A DNA stretch of 64,000 bases, from contig CM001633.1 in NCBI GenBank assembly GCA_000309945.1, positions 3,126,199 to 3,190,198 on the forward strand, read 5' to 3'. Made by a program: the position numbers and the translations under genes. The stretch's first letter is position 1. Every line of letters starts with the position of its first letter. This DNA is from Leptolyngbyaceae cyanobacterium JSC-12 (GTDB lineage: Bacteria; Cyanobacteriota; Cyanobacteriia; Leptolyngbyales; Leptolyngbyaceae). The notes below the pieces were generated by a model. The model saw only the letters and a list, made by a program, of their open reading frames with translations, did no database searches and was not told the origin of the DNA. Positions 10,243 through 18,158 of this stretch are shown piece after piece.

Positions 10243-11247
10243 ATGAAGGTTCTGGTGACAGGGGTTGCAGGATTTATTGGCTATCATCTGGCAGCGCGGC
10301 TGTTGGCAGATGGTTACGAGGTCTATGGTATCGACAATTTGAGTGAGTATTATGAGGTGTCGTTAAAAAAAGACCGTCTGGCACAACTCCAACCCCAGCT
10401 TGGTTTTACGTTTCAATATCTGGATTTGAGCGATCGCGCTGGGATGGCACAGTTGTTCCAGGAGCAGACTTTTGATTATGTAGTGAATCTGGCGGCACAG
10501 GCAGGGGTGCGATACTCCCTGCAAAATCCCTGGTCTTACATCGATGGCAACGTCACGGGGTTTGTAAATTTGCTGGAAGGCTGCCGTCAGCAAGCAATTC
10601 AACATCTGGTGTTTGCTTCCTCTAGCTCCGTGTATGGAGCCAATACCAAGGTGCCCTTTGCAGTGAGCGATCGCACCGATTTTCCGGTATCACTCTATGC
10701 CGCTACCAAAAAAGCCAACGAACTGATCGCCCACACCTATAGTCACCTCTACCAGATCCCTATGACCGGGTTGCGTTTCTTCACGGTCTACGGTCCCTGG
10801 GGCAGACCGGACATGGCATATTTCAAATTTGCCAAAGCAATTCTCGCAGGGCAGGCGATCGAGGTTTATAACTACGGCAAAATGCAGCGCGACTTTACCT
10901 ACATTGATGACATTATTGAAGGCGTCGTGCGAACTCTGCACCAACCACCCCGAACAACGCTGGCAGAAGCTCCTGATGGAGAGTATTTGAATAGTAATGC
11001 GCTGTTTCGAGTGTATAACATCGGCAACCATAATCCTGTTGAACTGATGACCTTCATTCAGTTGATCGAGAAAGCTCTGGGCAAAGAAGCTGTGCTGGAG
11101 TTGCGACCGATGCAGCCTGGAGAAGTCGTGGCAACCTACGCGGATGTTGCCGACCTAACTCGTGACATTGGCTTTACCCCGTCAACGCCGATTGAAACAG
11201 GTATCCAGCACTTTATCGATTGGTATCAGGAATACTACCGACCTTAA
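10243..11247 (+). CDS. UDP-glucuronate 4-epimerase-like NAD-dependent epimerase
   Basis: A 334-residue extended short-chain dehydrogenase/reductase. The NAD-binding GVAGFIG motif is at residues 7-13, the catalytic SSSSVYG at about 126-132 and Tyr152-x-x-x-Lys156 in SLYAATKKANE. The GVRYSLQNPWSYIDGN and RFFTVYGPWGRPDMA segments are typical of UDP-glucuronate 4-epimerases, which make UDP-galacturonate for polysaccharides. Substrate choice is by resemblance only. The gene converges with the NDH-2 gene and their 3' ends overlap by four bases. Confidence 0.8.
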   Translation: MKVLVTGVAGFIGYHLAARLLADGYEVYGIDNLSEYYEVSLKKDRLAQLQPQLGFTFQYLDLSDRAGMAQLFQEQTFDYVVNLAAQAGVRYSLQNPWSYIDGNVTGFVNLLEGCRQQAIQHLVFASSSSVYGANTKVPFAVSDRTDFPVSLYAATKKANELIAHTYSHLYQIPMTGLRFFTVYGPWGRPDMAYFKFAKAILAGQAIEVYNYGKMQRDFTYIDDIIEGVVRTLHQPPRTTLAEAPDGEYLNSNALFRVYNIGNHNPVELMTFIQLIEKALGKEAVLELRPMQPGEVVATYADVADLTRDIGFTPSTPIETGIQHFIDWYQEYYRP

Positions 11248-12605
11248 ACTTCAACGGTGGATTTGCGATCGCTGGGAGTCCGAAAGTCCTTATCCACATC
11301 CGTCTCCGCCTGCACCGGCGATGCTTCGCCTGTGATCAGTCTGGCTCCCCGGTTACGAGTGAAATAATTCCAACCCCATTGCAGCATGACGATGAGTTTA
11401 TTGTCGTACTCAATTAAATAAAAGATGTGGGCAAACACCCAGACAAACCAGGCAATTGGCCCCGACAATTTGACGTTGTTCAGATCAGCAACGGCTTTGT
11501 TTTGCCCAATCACGGCCAGACTGCCTGCATCGTGATAGCGAAAAGTAGGAACTGGTTGGTTTTGCAGTCGTGCTTTGAGCAGTTTGGCCACAAATTGTCC
11601 TTCCTGCATTGCCACCGGAGCCACCCCAGGCAATGGCTTTTCACCTTGGTGAGAATAATTTGCTAAATCACCAATCACAAAAATGTTGGGATATCCGGCG
11701 ATGCTGAGATCCGGTTCCACTATCACTCGCCCCACCCGATCCAGCGTGACACCCGTTCGATCTGCCAGGATTTTGCCCATACCAGAGGCTTTCACCCCTG
11801 CTGCCCAAAGAATGGTACGGGCTGGAATTTGTTGGATGGTATCTCCTTGCTTGGCAGTAACAATGTTGTGTTCAATATTGGTTACCAAAGTTTTGGTTTG
11901 TACACTCACTCCCAACTGGGTTAGAGCTTCTGCGGCTTTGGCAGAGAGTTCTGGGGCATAGGGAGGCAAAATGCGATCCATGCCTTCTAGCAAAATCACT
12001 TTGGCTTCAGTGGTGTCGATGTTGCGGAAGTCTTGTTTGAGCGTGTTGAAAGCAAGTTCAGCGATCGCCCCTGCCAGTTCTACACCAGTTGGTCCGCCCC
12101 CCACAATCACAAACGTTAGCCAGGCTTGGCGCTTGCTGGGGTCGGTTTCTTTTTCGGCTGCCTCAAAGGCCATAAAAATGCGGCGACGCATCTCCAGCGC
12201 ATCTTCCACTGTCTTTAACCCCGGTGCTGTGGTTTTCCATTGATCATTACCAAAGTAATGATGACTGACGCCCGTTGCCAGAATGAGTGTGTCGTAGGGT
12301 AATTGTTGTCCTCGCGTGATCACGGTTTGTTGCTGGGGGTCAACATCCAACACCTCATCCATCAGCACTGTAGTATTGCGACTATTGCTCAAGATGCCGC
12401 GTAACGGTGAGGAAATATCCGCAGGCGAGAGCGTTCCAGTTGCGACTTGATAAAGCAATGGTTGAAACAGGTGAAAATTGCGTCGATCAACCAACGTCAC
12501 TTGTACCGACGCCACTTTTCCTAGTTCCTTTGCGGCATAAAGCCCACCAAAGCCGCCACCAACAATGACGACTTTATGAAGCGATGCGGCATCTGCGTCT
12601 GGCAT
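11244..12605 (-). CDS. Type II NAD(P)H dehydrogenase (NDH-2)
   Basis: A 453-residue flavoprotein with two Rossmann motifs: GGGFGGLYAAKELG near residue 16 for FAD, and VGGGPTGVELAGAIAELA near residue 170 for NAD(P)H. The signatures NFHLFQPLLYQVATGTLSP, ILWAAGV and NIFVIGDLA (FAD contact) are typical of NDH-2. The C-terminal 100 residues contain the GPIAWFVWVFAHIFYLIEYDNK amphipathic region used for membrane attachment. NDH-2 passes electrons from NAD(P)H to quinone without pumping protons and influences redox balance in thylakoids. Cyanobacteria have several paralogues (ndbA-C); I do not choose among them. Confidence 0.9.
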   Translation of the reverse strand: MPDADAASLHKVVIVGGGFGGLYAAKELGKVASVQVTLVDRRNFHLFQPLLYQVATGTLSPADISSPLRGILSNSRNTTVLMDEVLDVDPQQQTVITRGQQLPYDTLILATGVSHHYFGNDQWKTTAPGLKTVEDALEMRRRIFMAFEAAEKETDPSKRQAWLTFVIVGGGPTGVELAGAIAELAFNTLKQDFRNIDTTEAKVILLEGMDRILPPYAPELSAKAAEALTQLGVSVQTKTLVTNIEHNIVTAKQGDTIQQIPARTILWAAGVKASGMGKILADRTGVTLDRVGRVIVEPDLSIAGYPNIFVIGDLANYSHQGEKPLPGVAPVAMQEGQFVAKLLKARLQNQPVPTFRYHDAGSLAVIGQNKAVADLNNVKLSGPIAWFVWVFAHIFYLIEYDNKLIVMLQWGWNYFTRNRGARLITGEASPVQAETDVDKDFRTPSDRKSTVEV

Positions 12606-12746
12606 AGGTTTTAAGTCCTTCCCAATGGCTGATTCTGGCTGCTACAAGTCGTTAACAAGTTCTAACAGAATTGCTCAACAAGCTTTCATGCTAGCTTGAG
12701 GTGCAAATTTCCTGAGTAACGGTGGCTACGCTTGCAGGGTGTTCAG

Positions 12747-13310
12747 TTAACTTTGAGAAAAAGGATAATCCCGATAATTATTCCACCGACGACCGTTATG
12801 CATCAGTAAGGTCATGAATGAGGCAACAAACTCAAAATGCAGCGATCGCGATTCAAATTCTGACCATGCCTGCTTAAAATTTTGTTGGGTCAGATCTCGA
12901 AATGCCACAGTCATATGCGGGGCAAACGGTCGGGTTTTGGACCGCTCATCTACAATGCCCAAACGGGTTTCCAGAAAGAACCTCAGACTTTTCTGAACGG
13001 TCAGTAATTCAGGGGTTTTCTCCACATCAATAAAAATAACGCGGGGAGCAAAGGCGGCAAATCCCTCCAACGTAATAGGAAGTGGCGAACATTGGGCAGC
13101 AAATTCATACAAGCCTTGTTCTAAGGTAGGAAGCTCATCCACTGCCCATTCAAATGGGGGTTGTAAGGTGATGTGTGGAGGTGACTTTTGCGCTGCCCGG
13201 CTTTTATAGCGATCGGCAAAATATTGTTTGATTTCGTTGGCATAGTCTTGAATCGCTTGCGGCGGCAGAAGTGCAATGAAAAACCGCTGTTTGGTAGGGC
13301 TGGCAGACAT
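12747..13310 (-). CDS. 2'-5' RNA ligase / 2H phosphoesterase family protein
   Basis: A 187-residue protein with the two conserved HxTx motifs of the 2H phosphoesterase superfamily: PHITL near residue 45 and PHMTV near residue 131. They sit in two lobes, with RFFIALLPP at the N-terminus. Members such as ThpR open or form 2',5' or cyclic phosphodiester bonds in RNA. The substrate here is not predictable. A single gene with its own upstream region, divergent from the DUF29 gene downstream. Confidence 0.8.
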   Translation of the reverse strand: MSASPTKQRFFIALLPPQAIQDYANEIKQYFADRYKSRAAQKSPPHITLQPPFEWAVDELPTLEQGLYEFAAQCSPLPITLEGFAAFAPRVIFIDVEKTPELLTVQKSLRFFLETRLGIVDERSKTRPFAPHMTVAFRDLTQQNFKQAWSEFESRSLHFEFVASFMTLLMHNGRRWNNYRDYPFSQS

Positions 13311-13550
13311 GTGTTAAATCCAGTGATCTTGCTTTAGTCCTGGGTTGGGGCTGTGCTTTAAGCCACTCATCCAGAGTCAGGCATTCCCATGATCGCCTTC
13401 TTCATAACCCCCGCCCGTTGTCAGCGCTACAGAGGTCACTGGTCTGGGAGAGCAAGGTTGACGAGTACAGCGATCAGTGGAAGGTAGATTTTGCAATGAG
13501 CGTGGCGATTTCTCTTAATACAATGAAAGCACTGATGGAGACATTGAGTG

Positions 13551-14039
13551 ATGGAGCCTCAAGTTCAAGCTAAATCCACGTCACTATACAACGCAGATTA
13601 CCAACTTTGGTTAGAGCATACCGTTGCTCAACTGAAAGCACAGGATTTTAGCAATCTTGATCTGGAAAATTTAATTGAGGAAATCGCAAGTTTGGGTAAG
13701 AGCGACAAGCGAGCGATATTAAGCTATCTGCTGCGACTCTGTGAGCATCTTCTTAAGCTCAAATACTGGGAGTCTGAACGGGAACTCTGTTTCAGAAACT
13801 GGATTTTAGAAGTTAATAACTTTCGTTCGGAAATTGAATTGATTCTCAAAGACAGCCCCAGCCTCAAGCCTTTTTTAAGCGAAACCTTTTTGGCTTCCTA
13901 TCAGAAAGCCAGAAAAAATATGCTTAAGGCAATAGAGCTACCCTCTGATTTCATTCCCCAAGAGCCTGAGTTTACGCTGGAACAAGCCCTGGATGAAGAT
14001 TGGCTCCCCCCTGGCAACCAGCAAGGTGGATCTGATTGA
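13551..14039 (+). CDS. DUF29 family protein (copy 1)
   Basis: A 162-residue helical protein with the DUF29 pattern: LYNADYQLWLEHTVAQLKAQDFSNLDLENLIEEI, then LGKSDKRAILSYLLRLCEHLLKLKYW, ending in PEFTLEQALDEDWLP. ATG 13551 aligns with the start of the second copy; GTG 13548 is an alternative. Function is unknown, although the family is very abundant in cyanobacteria and often sits among toxin-antitoxin-like genes. It is about 65% similar to the second copy at 14132, and the DNA just upstream of each gene is also duplicated. The last residues run into a methyltransferase-derived fragment. Confidence 0.8.
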   Translation: MEPQVQAKSTSLYNADYQLWLEHTVAQLKAQDFSNLDLENLIEEIASLGKSDKRAILSYLLRLCEHLLKLKYWESERELCFRNWILEVNNFRSEIELILKDSPSLKPFLSETFLASYQKARKNMLKAIELPSDFIPQEPEFTLEQALDEDWLPPGNQQGGSD

Positions 14040-14091
14040 TATTGACCCAACCTTTGATGTGGGCGCGGATTTTTCTGTGAGTGTGGCGATT
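14023..14091 (+). pseudogene. Fragment of the methyltransferase DPPF region
   Basis: In the frame beginning at 14023 the DNA encodes KVDLIDIDPTFDVGADFSVS, a damaged copy of the methyltransferase segment KIDLIYIDPPFDVGADFSMS found at about 14992-15056. A further partial copy (bases 13484-13522, up to the shared GAGCGTGGCGATTTCT run) lies upstream of the first DUF29 gene. These pieces mark repeated recombination at one point in the methyltransferase gene. Confidence 0.75.
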
Positions 14092-14131
14092 TTTCTCAAT
14101 ACAATGAAGATTTCAATGGAGGCATTCAGCT

Positions 14132-14605
14132 ATGGAACCTCAAGTTAAAGCTAAACCCCCATCGCTCTACGAGGCAGACTATCAACTTTGGTTAGATCAA
14201 ACGATCGCTCAGTTGAAAGCACGTAATTTTAGTGATCTTGATCTAGAAAATCTAGTTGAGGAGATTGAAAGCTTGGGCAGGAGTGAAAAACAGGCGATCG
14301 CGAGTTATTTAATGCGACTGTGCGAGCATCTGCTCAAAATTAAGTATTGGGAATCTGAGCGAGAGATGTGCCTGCGCGGTTGGAAGCGGGAGGTCATCAA
14401 CTTTAGATTACAAATTCAGGAAGGACTGGAGACAAGCCCTAGCTTAAAGTCATTTTTGCAGGATAGTTTTGCCAAGCAATATAAAAATGGCAGAAAATTA
14501 TTTCTAAATGCCAGTGATCTTAATGCTAGCTTAGTTCCCCAAGAGCCTGAGTTTACACTAGAGCAAGCCCTGGATGAAGACTGGCTTCCCTGGCAGCCGG
14601 AATAG
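14132..14605 (+). CDS. DUF29 family protein (copy 2)
   Basis: A 157-residue paralogue of the gene at 13551, with the same LWLDQTIAQLKARNFSDLDL start, a LGRSEKQAIASYLMRLCEHLLK core and an identical EPEFTLEQALDEDWLP ending. Both genes share the upstream element GTGTGGCGATTTTTCTCAAT, so a unit containing promoter region and gene seems to have been duplicated in tandem and then diverged. Function unknown. The protein is probably cytoplasmic and all-helical. Confidence 0.8.
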   Translation: MEPQVKAKPPSLYEADYQLWLDQTIAQLKARNFSDLDLENLVEEIESLGRSEKQAIASYLMRLCEHLLKIKYWESEREMCLRGWKREVINFRLQIQEGLETSPSLKSFLQDSFAKQYKNGRKLFLNASDLNASLVPQEPEFTLEQALDEDWLPWQPE

Positions 14606-14608
14606 TTC

Positions 14609-14656
14609 GTAGTGTTCGCTGGAGTGAACATCAGCAACAACTAAAGTCGTTACTAC
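14609..14656. repeat. GTAG-type REP palindromes (pair)
   Basis: A GTAG head followed by the imperfect palindrome TGTTCGCTGGAGTGAACA is paired with an inverted unit ending CTAAAGTCGTTACTAC. GTAG followed by a palindrome is the hallmark of REP sequences recognised by RAYT transposases, and the facing pair resembles a BIME. Confidence 0.75.
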
Positions 14657-14695
14657 AAACCTTTTACCTTTTTACTTTTAGCTTTTGCCTGAATC

Positions 14696-15087
14696 ATGAC
14701 CCAACCGCCTACCTACGGTTCCCACACCCCCACCCCCTCTCCCAAATGCGGACGGAACTGATCTGGGAAGGCAAGTATGACGAATACGGCAACCGCCGCG
14801 AGGTGGAGATTGCCGGGTGTGCTATGCCCATGCAGAAGATTGAAAACATCGACGAACCCCGACGGGCAGCAGCGGCAACGGGGCAGTTGGAACTGTTTGA
14901 ACAGCAGAATCCCCGTGTGGATGACTTTAGAAATCGGCTGATTTGGGGCGACAACAAGCTGGTAATGGCTTCCCTGTTGCAAGAGTTTAAGGGCAAGATT
15001 GACCTAATTTATATTGACCCACCGTTTGATGTGGGCGCGGATTTTTCGATGAGTGTGGCGATCGGGGAATGGGTTTATGACCGATGA
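14696..15087 (+). pseudogene. DNA methyltransferase gene, copy A: 5' end only
   Basis: Starting at ATG 14696 the DNA matches the 5' end of copy B at 15732. It has lost one base in a C-rich run (near 14725-14735), so the intact frame resumes at ATG 14746. It then encodes the N-terminus (RTELIWEGKYDEYGNRREVE), RLIWGDNKLVMASLL and the amino-methyltransferase motif IDPPF (motif IV). It breaks off after GADFSMSVAIGEW, where a DUF4258 gene follows. Methyltransferases of this type modify DNA in type III-like restriction systems; this copy lacks the S-adenosylmethionine-binding remainder and cannot be active alone. Confidence 0.8.
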
Positions 15088-15412
15088 TTTCTCATCCAAT
15101 TCTGAAACCCTCTTTGAAATCGTCACACCTCTTGGCTTTTCAGTGCGTACAACTGCTGAGTATTGGCAGTTCATCGTTACGATTAAGCATCCAATCCTGT
15201 TCAACCGCTTAACCGATGTCCAAAATACATTGAGCAACCCAGATGAAATTCGTCTCAGCAAAACGGACTCTCAGGTTTACTTGTTTTATCGTGATGATGG
15301 GGCAAGGCGGTGGGTTTGCGCCGTGGCAAGACGTTTGAATGGAGAAGGGTTTCTGATCACAGCTTATCGAACCAGCGCAATTAAAGAAGGAGATTCAGTA
15401 TGGCAGAAGTAA
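15077..15412 (+). CDS. DUF4258-like RelE/BECR-type toxin candidate
   Basis: A 111-residue protein. ATG 15077 is chosen; the preceding codons derive from the truncated methyltransferase. It has IKHPILFNRLTDVQNTLSNPDEIRLSKTD, then VYLFYRD and RWVCAVARRLNGEGFLITAYRT. This HPxL...P..I..S..D..VYLFY...R...V.......FI.TAY.T layout is that of small BECR/RelE-fold proteins paired with DUF2283 partners. A ribonuclease toxin role is inferred from family and context. It overlaps the DUF2283 gene by 13 bases. Confidence 0.75.
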   Translation: MTDDFSSNSETLFEIVTPLGFSVRTTAEYWQFIVTIKHPILFNRLTDVQNTLSNPDEIRLSKTDSQVYLFYRDDGARRWVCAVARRLNGEGFLITAYRTSAIKEGDSVWQK

Positions 15413-15612
15413 AGGTGTTTTATGATCGCACAGGCAACACGCTGGTGGTCTGGTTTGGTAATCCTCAAGATGAGGTTGAAGCTGAAGAAACCGGGGATGA
15501 GGTGATTTTGATGAAAGATCAGCAAGGAAAAGTGATTGGCTTTGAAAAGCTTAACTTTTTACCCCCTTCTGATAGCCCCGTCCGTATCGCCTTTGAAACA
15601 GTAGCTCTTTAA
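15400..15612 (+). CDS. DUF2283 antitoxin-like protein
   Basis: A 70-residue protein with the DUF2283 pattern: VFYDRTGNTLVVWFG, then EETGDEVILMKDQQGKVIGFEKLNFL. Members are small beta-sheet proteins that often sit immediately downstream of DUF4258 genes. The overlapping start (15400 within the preceding gene) fits translational coupling of a toxin-antitoxin pair inserted into the methyltransferase gene. Confidence 0.8.
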   Translation: MAEVKVFYDRTGNTLVVWFGNPQDEVEAEETGDEVILMKDQQGKVIGFEKLNFLPPSDSPVRIAFETVAL

Positions 15613-15616
15613 GCTC

Positions 15617-15692
15617 GTAGTGTTCACTTATCAGCAACGACTAAAGTCGTTACTACAAACCTTTTATCAGCAACGACTAAAGTCGTTACTAC
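15617..15692. repeat. GTAG-type REP cluster
   Basis: A GTAG unit at 15617 is followed by two near-identical inverted palindromes, CAACGACTAAAGTCGTTACTAC, ending at 15656 and 15692. They lie just upstream of methyltransferase copy B, as the related pair at 14609 does for copy A, so they were part of the duplicated segment. Confidence 0.8.
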
Positions 15693-16442
15693 GAACCTTT
15701 TACCTTTTTACTTTTACCTTTTGCCTGAATCATGACCCAGCAACCCATCTACGGCCCCCACAACCCCCACCCGCTCTCCCAAATGCGGACGGAACTGATC
15801 TGGGAGGGCAAGTATGATGAGTATGGCAACCGGCGGGAGGTGGATATTGCCGGGTGTGCCATGCCGATGCAGAAGATTGAAAGCATCGACGAACCGCGAC
15901 GGGCAGCGGCGGCGACGGGGCAGTTGGAGCGGTTTGCCATCCACATGTCGCGCAAGCGGCTGATTGAGCTTCAGCGCAAGTTGCACAGTGAGGGCAAACC
16001 CTATCGCGCCTTTGATGTCTATAACCTCGGTCGCTACGAGCGGCAGTGGTGGCAAAAGGATCGCTTGCAGGGAGCCGATGAAGAACACCGCCGGGTGATT
16101 CTAGAGTTCTTCAAAGCCGAAATCCTCACCAATACGCCCTCCCCCCTGTTGCATGGGCGCAAAGCCGGGGCATTTTGCCATGTGGATGGCATTGACTCCA
16201 TCTTTACCCGCGAAGAAGCCAAACAGGTCGCCCAAGCCGTTGCCGCAGCGGGTGGGCGGGAGTGCTATTGCCTCGCCTGGGAATTTGAGATGGACTTGCA
16301 CTTGACCGTGAATGCCCTAGTGCAAGAGTTGGGTGTAAAGCTCAAGCTAGTGCAAATTCCCCGCGAAATCATGGAGAAAAACCGCAAGTCGCCGCCGTTT
16401 TTGGAAGTGGCCGTCCTCACCGCCGAACCTGTGTATCGTTCT

Positions 16443-16483
16443 TCCCCTCTCTCCCGACCTGGGAGAGGGGTAGGGGGTGAGGG
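16443..16483. repeat. GC-rich palindromic repeat, left of DUF559
   Basis: CCCCTCTCTCCC and GGGAGAGGGG form a stem around a five-base loop, followed by TAGGGGGTGAGGGC. Translated in frame it gives PLSRPGRGVGGEG, a peptide seen repeatedly where these elements invade genes. The same family occurs at 16852, 25446, 27492 and 27571. Confidence 0.85.
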
Positions 16484-16851
16484 CAATTCCGAAAATGAAT
16501 ACTGGGAAATTACCCCTGCTCTCAAGCAGAAAATGACTGAAGTTGCTCGTCAATTTCGCAAGCAACCCACACCGAGTGAAGACATTCTCTGGCAAGCTTT
16601 ACGGGGTCGAAAACTGGAAGGACGCAAATTTAGACGACAACAGCCGATTGGTGCTTTCATTGTTGATTTCTTCTGTGGTGCAGAACGACTAATCGTCGAA
16701 GTTGATGGAGGTGTGCATGAAACTCAACAAGGGGCTGATCAGCAGCGGCAAGAGTTGTTGGAGTCATTAGGATTGAGAGTTGTTCGGATACCGAGTGAGT
16801 TGGTGGCAACGAAGCTTGATGAAGCATTGGCTATTGTGCGTCAGGCATTTA

Positions 16852-16949
16852 ACCCTCATCCCCTAACCCCTTCTCCCAAGCAGGGAGAAGGGGGACAAGA
16901 GGCTGTTTCCCCCCTCTCCCCCTCTGGGAGAGGGACTGGGGGTGAGGGA
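16852..16949. repeat. Two GC-rich palindromic repeats, right of DUF559
   Basis: Two units in tandem: CCCTCATCCCCTAACCCC with CTTCTCCC/GGGAGAAG, then CCCCTCTCCCC with GGGAGAGGG and GGGGGTGAGGG. In frame they encode PHPLTPSPKQGEG and PLSPSGRGTGGEG. They are inside the open frame of methyltransferase copy B. Confidence 0.85.
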
Positions 16950-17266
16950 CTCCGCACCGTAGACATCAAACTCACCCAGTTCATCCCCTCCCTCGCCGAA
17001 GTCCCCACCAAAGAACTCGAAGCCATCAAAGAACGCGCCATCAAAAGTGGCTTTGACTTCATCGACTTCTGGGCCATAGATTTCAACTGGCATCCTGGCA
17101 AACCCTTCACCCACGACTGGCAAGACTACCGCACCCGCAAAGACCGCAGCCTCAAAACCATCAGCGATGCCGAATACACCTACCCCGCCCCTGGCAAATA
17201 CACCGCCTGCGTCAAAGTTGTCGATACCTTCGGCTGCGACACCTCCATTACCGTAGAGGTAGAGGT

Positions 17267-17752
17267 ATGAACATTGCTTGTAGTGAGGACTTTAGTCCTC
17301 ATCCCCAAAAAACGACTGAAGTCGTTACTACAAACAAAGACGTTCGTAGTAAGGGCTTTAGCCCTTATAAACAAATAGCGAAAATTTTACACCGAATTCA
17401 TGGCTCTACGTCTCGACAGTGGAACCTAGAGGATCAGACAGTCGGGCGGAAGGTTTGGTATGCCTATAGCGATCGCGCCATTCGTTCTGAACGCCATTAC
17501 CACACCACCCTGAATTACATTCATTACAACCCAGTCAAACATGGCTGGTCAGACTCGCCCTACCATTGGTCATGCAGCAGCGTGCATTGGTACTTGGAGC
17601 AGCAGGGGCGAGATTTTTTGCGGGATGCTTGGGTGCGCTATCCCATCAAAGACTATGGAAAAGAATGGGATGACGTTGGCAAAGGCGAGCAAGCCTTGCT
17701 AAAGCGAGAACTACAAACGGGAAGAGCGGGAGGTATAGATGATGCCCGCTAA
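17267..17752 (+). pseudogene. REP-associated tyrosine transposase (RAYT) remnant
   Basis: From about 17372 the frame encodes the C-terminal half of a RAYT (IS200-like Y1 transposase): a HRIHGSTSRQWN segment, GRKVWYAYSDRAIRSERHYHTTLNYIHYNPVKHG, SCSSVHWYLEQQG and YPIKDYGKEWD. The N-terminal half with the HUH metal motif is absent, replaced by REP palindromes at 17280-17367 that are read as about 35 meaningless residues. RAYTs cut and join single-stranded REP DNA; here the enzyme cannot be active but its REP targets lie alongside. It overlaps the methyltransferase end by four bases and xisH by 11. Confidence 0.8.
17280..17367. repeat. Three GTAG-type REP palindromes next to the RAYT remnant
   Basis: GTAG followed by TGAGGACTTTAGTCCTCA, an inverted unit ACGACTGAAGTCGTTACTAC, and GTAG followed by TAAGGGCTTTAGCCCTTA. 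The strict GTAG-plus-palindrome design and position at the edge of a RAYT gene identify them as REP sequences. Confidence 0.85.
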
Positions 17753-18158
17753 AGATCTCTACCACGATGCTGTGAAAGCCGCCTTAATCAAAGACGGTTG
17801 GATCATTCTGGCTGACCCCTATCACATTCAATACAAAGACGTTGACCTGTATGCCGACCTAGCGGCTGAACGACCGATTGCGGCTGAACGAGAAGGACAG
17901 AAAATTGTCGTTGAGATCAAGAGCTTTGTAGGGCGATCGCCCATGACCGATTTTCACAATGCTGTGGGTCAATATGCCATTTATCGTAGCCTGCTCCAGG
18001 CAACAGAACCTACCTATCAGCTCTATCTTGCGATTGACGATATTACCTACGAAAACTTCTTCAAACGCGAAGGCATTGGCTTCATCATCCGTACCAGTCA
18101 AATTTTTCTATTGGTTGTGAATATTGATCTACAGGAGATTGTGCAATGGATAAGCTAG
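17742..18158 (+). CDS. XisH-family protein
   Basis: A 138-residue protein with the XisH pattern: MPAKDLYHDAVKAALIKDGWIILADPY, KDVDLYADLAAER, then IVVEIKSFVGRSPMTDFHNAVGQYAIYRSLL, and YLAIDDITYENFF. The E-x-K motif in VVEIKSF is nuclease-like. XisH was named as an accessory factor for excision of the Anabaena fdxN element, but most XisH/XisI pairs are not near such elements and their role is unclear. It overlaps xisI by 13 bases. ATG 17742 is preferred to 17739. Confidence 0.85.
   Translation: MPAKDLYHDAVKAALIKDGWIILADPYHIQYKDVDLYADLAAERPIAAEREGQKIVVEIKSFVGRSPMTDFHNAVGQYAIYRSLLQATEPTYQLYLAIDDITYENFFKREGIGFIIRTSQIFLLVVNIDLQEIVQWIS

Larger units (their letters stand above)
16443..16949 (+). mobile_element. 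DUF559 endonuclease cassette flanked by GC-rich palindromes
   Basis: Between palindromes at 16443-16483 and 16852-16949 lies a full DUF559 domain: ARQFRKQPTPSEDILWQALRGRKL, GRKFRRQQPIGAFIVDFFC, LIVEVDGG and LGLRVVRIPSE. The acidic residues of FIVDF and VEVDGG fit a Vsr/PD-(D/E)XK-like nuclease. An internal ATG at 16533 could start a free-standing protein. The block interrupts the methyltransferase at a point where both sides rejoin without loss, so it behaves as an inserted unit. That DUF559 drives movement is my inference. Confidence 0.65.
15732..17270 (+). pseudogene. DNA methyltransferase gene, copy B: core deleted, DUF559 cassette inserted
   Basis: The frame is open for 512 codons but is a mosaic. 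Residues 1-66 are the methyltransferase N-terminus (as copy A). At GQLERFAIHMSRKR the sequence jumps to the C-terminal region, so the catalytic core with the DPPF motif is missing. After AEPVYR (about residue 237) a foreign block of about 170 residues begins with palindromic-repeat peptide, contains a complete DUF559 domain and ends with more repeat peptide. The native C-terminus resumes at TVDIKLTQFIPSLAEV and ends DTFGCDTSITVEVEV. Everything remains in frame. It cannot be an active methyltransferase, but the DUF559 domain could still be produced. Confidence 0.8.

Noticed and set aside
16347-16595. Minus-strand open frames across the GC-rich palindromes and DUF559 region
   Set aside because: They arise because palindromes read open on both strands; the plus strand carries the recognisable domain.
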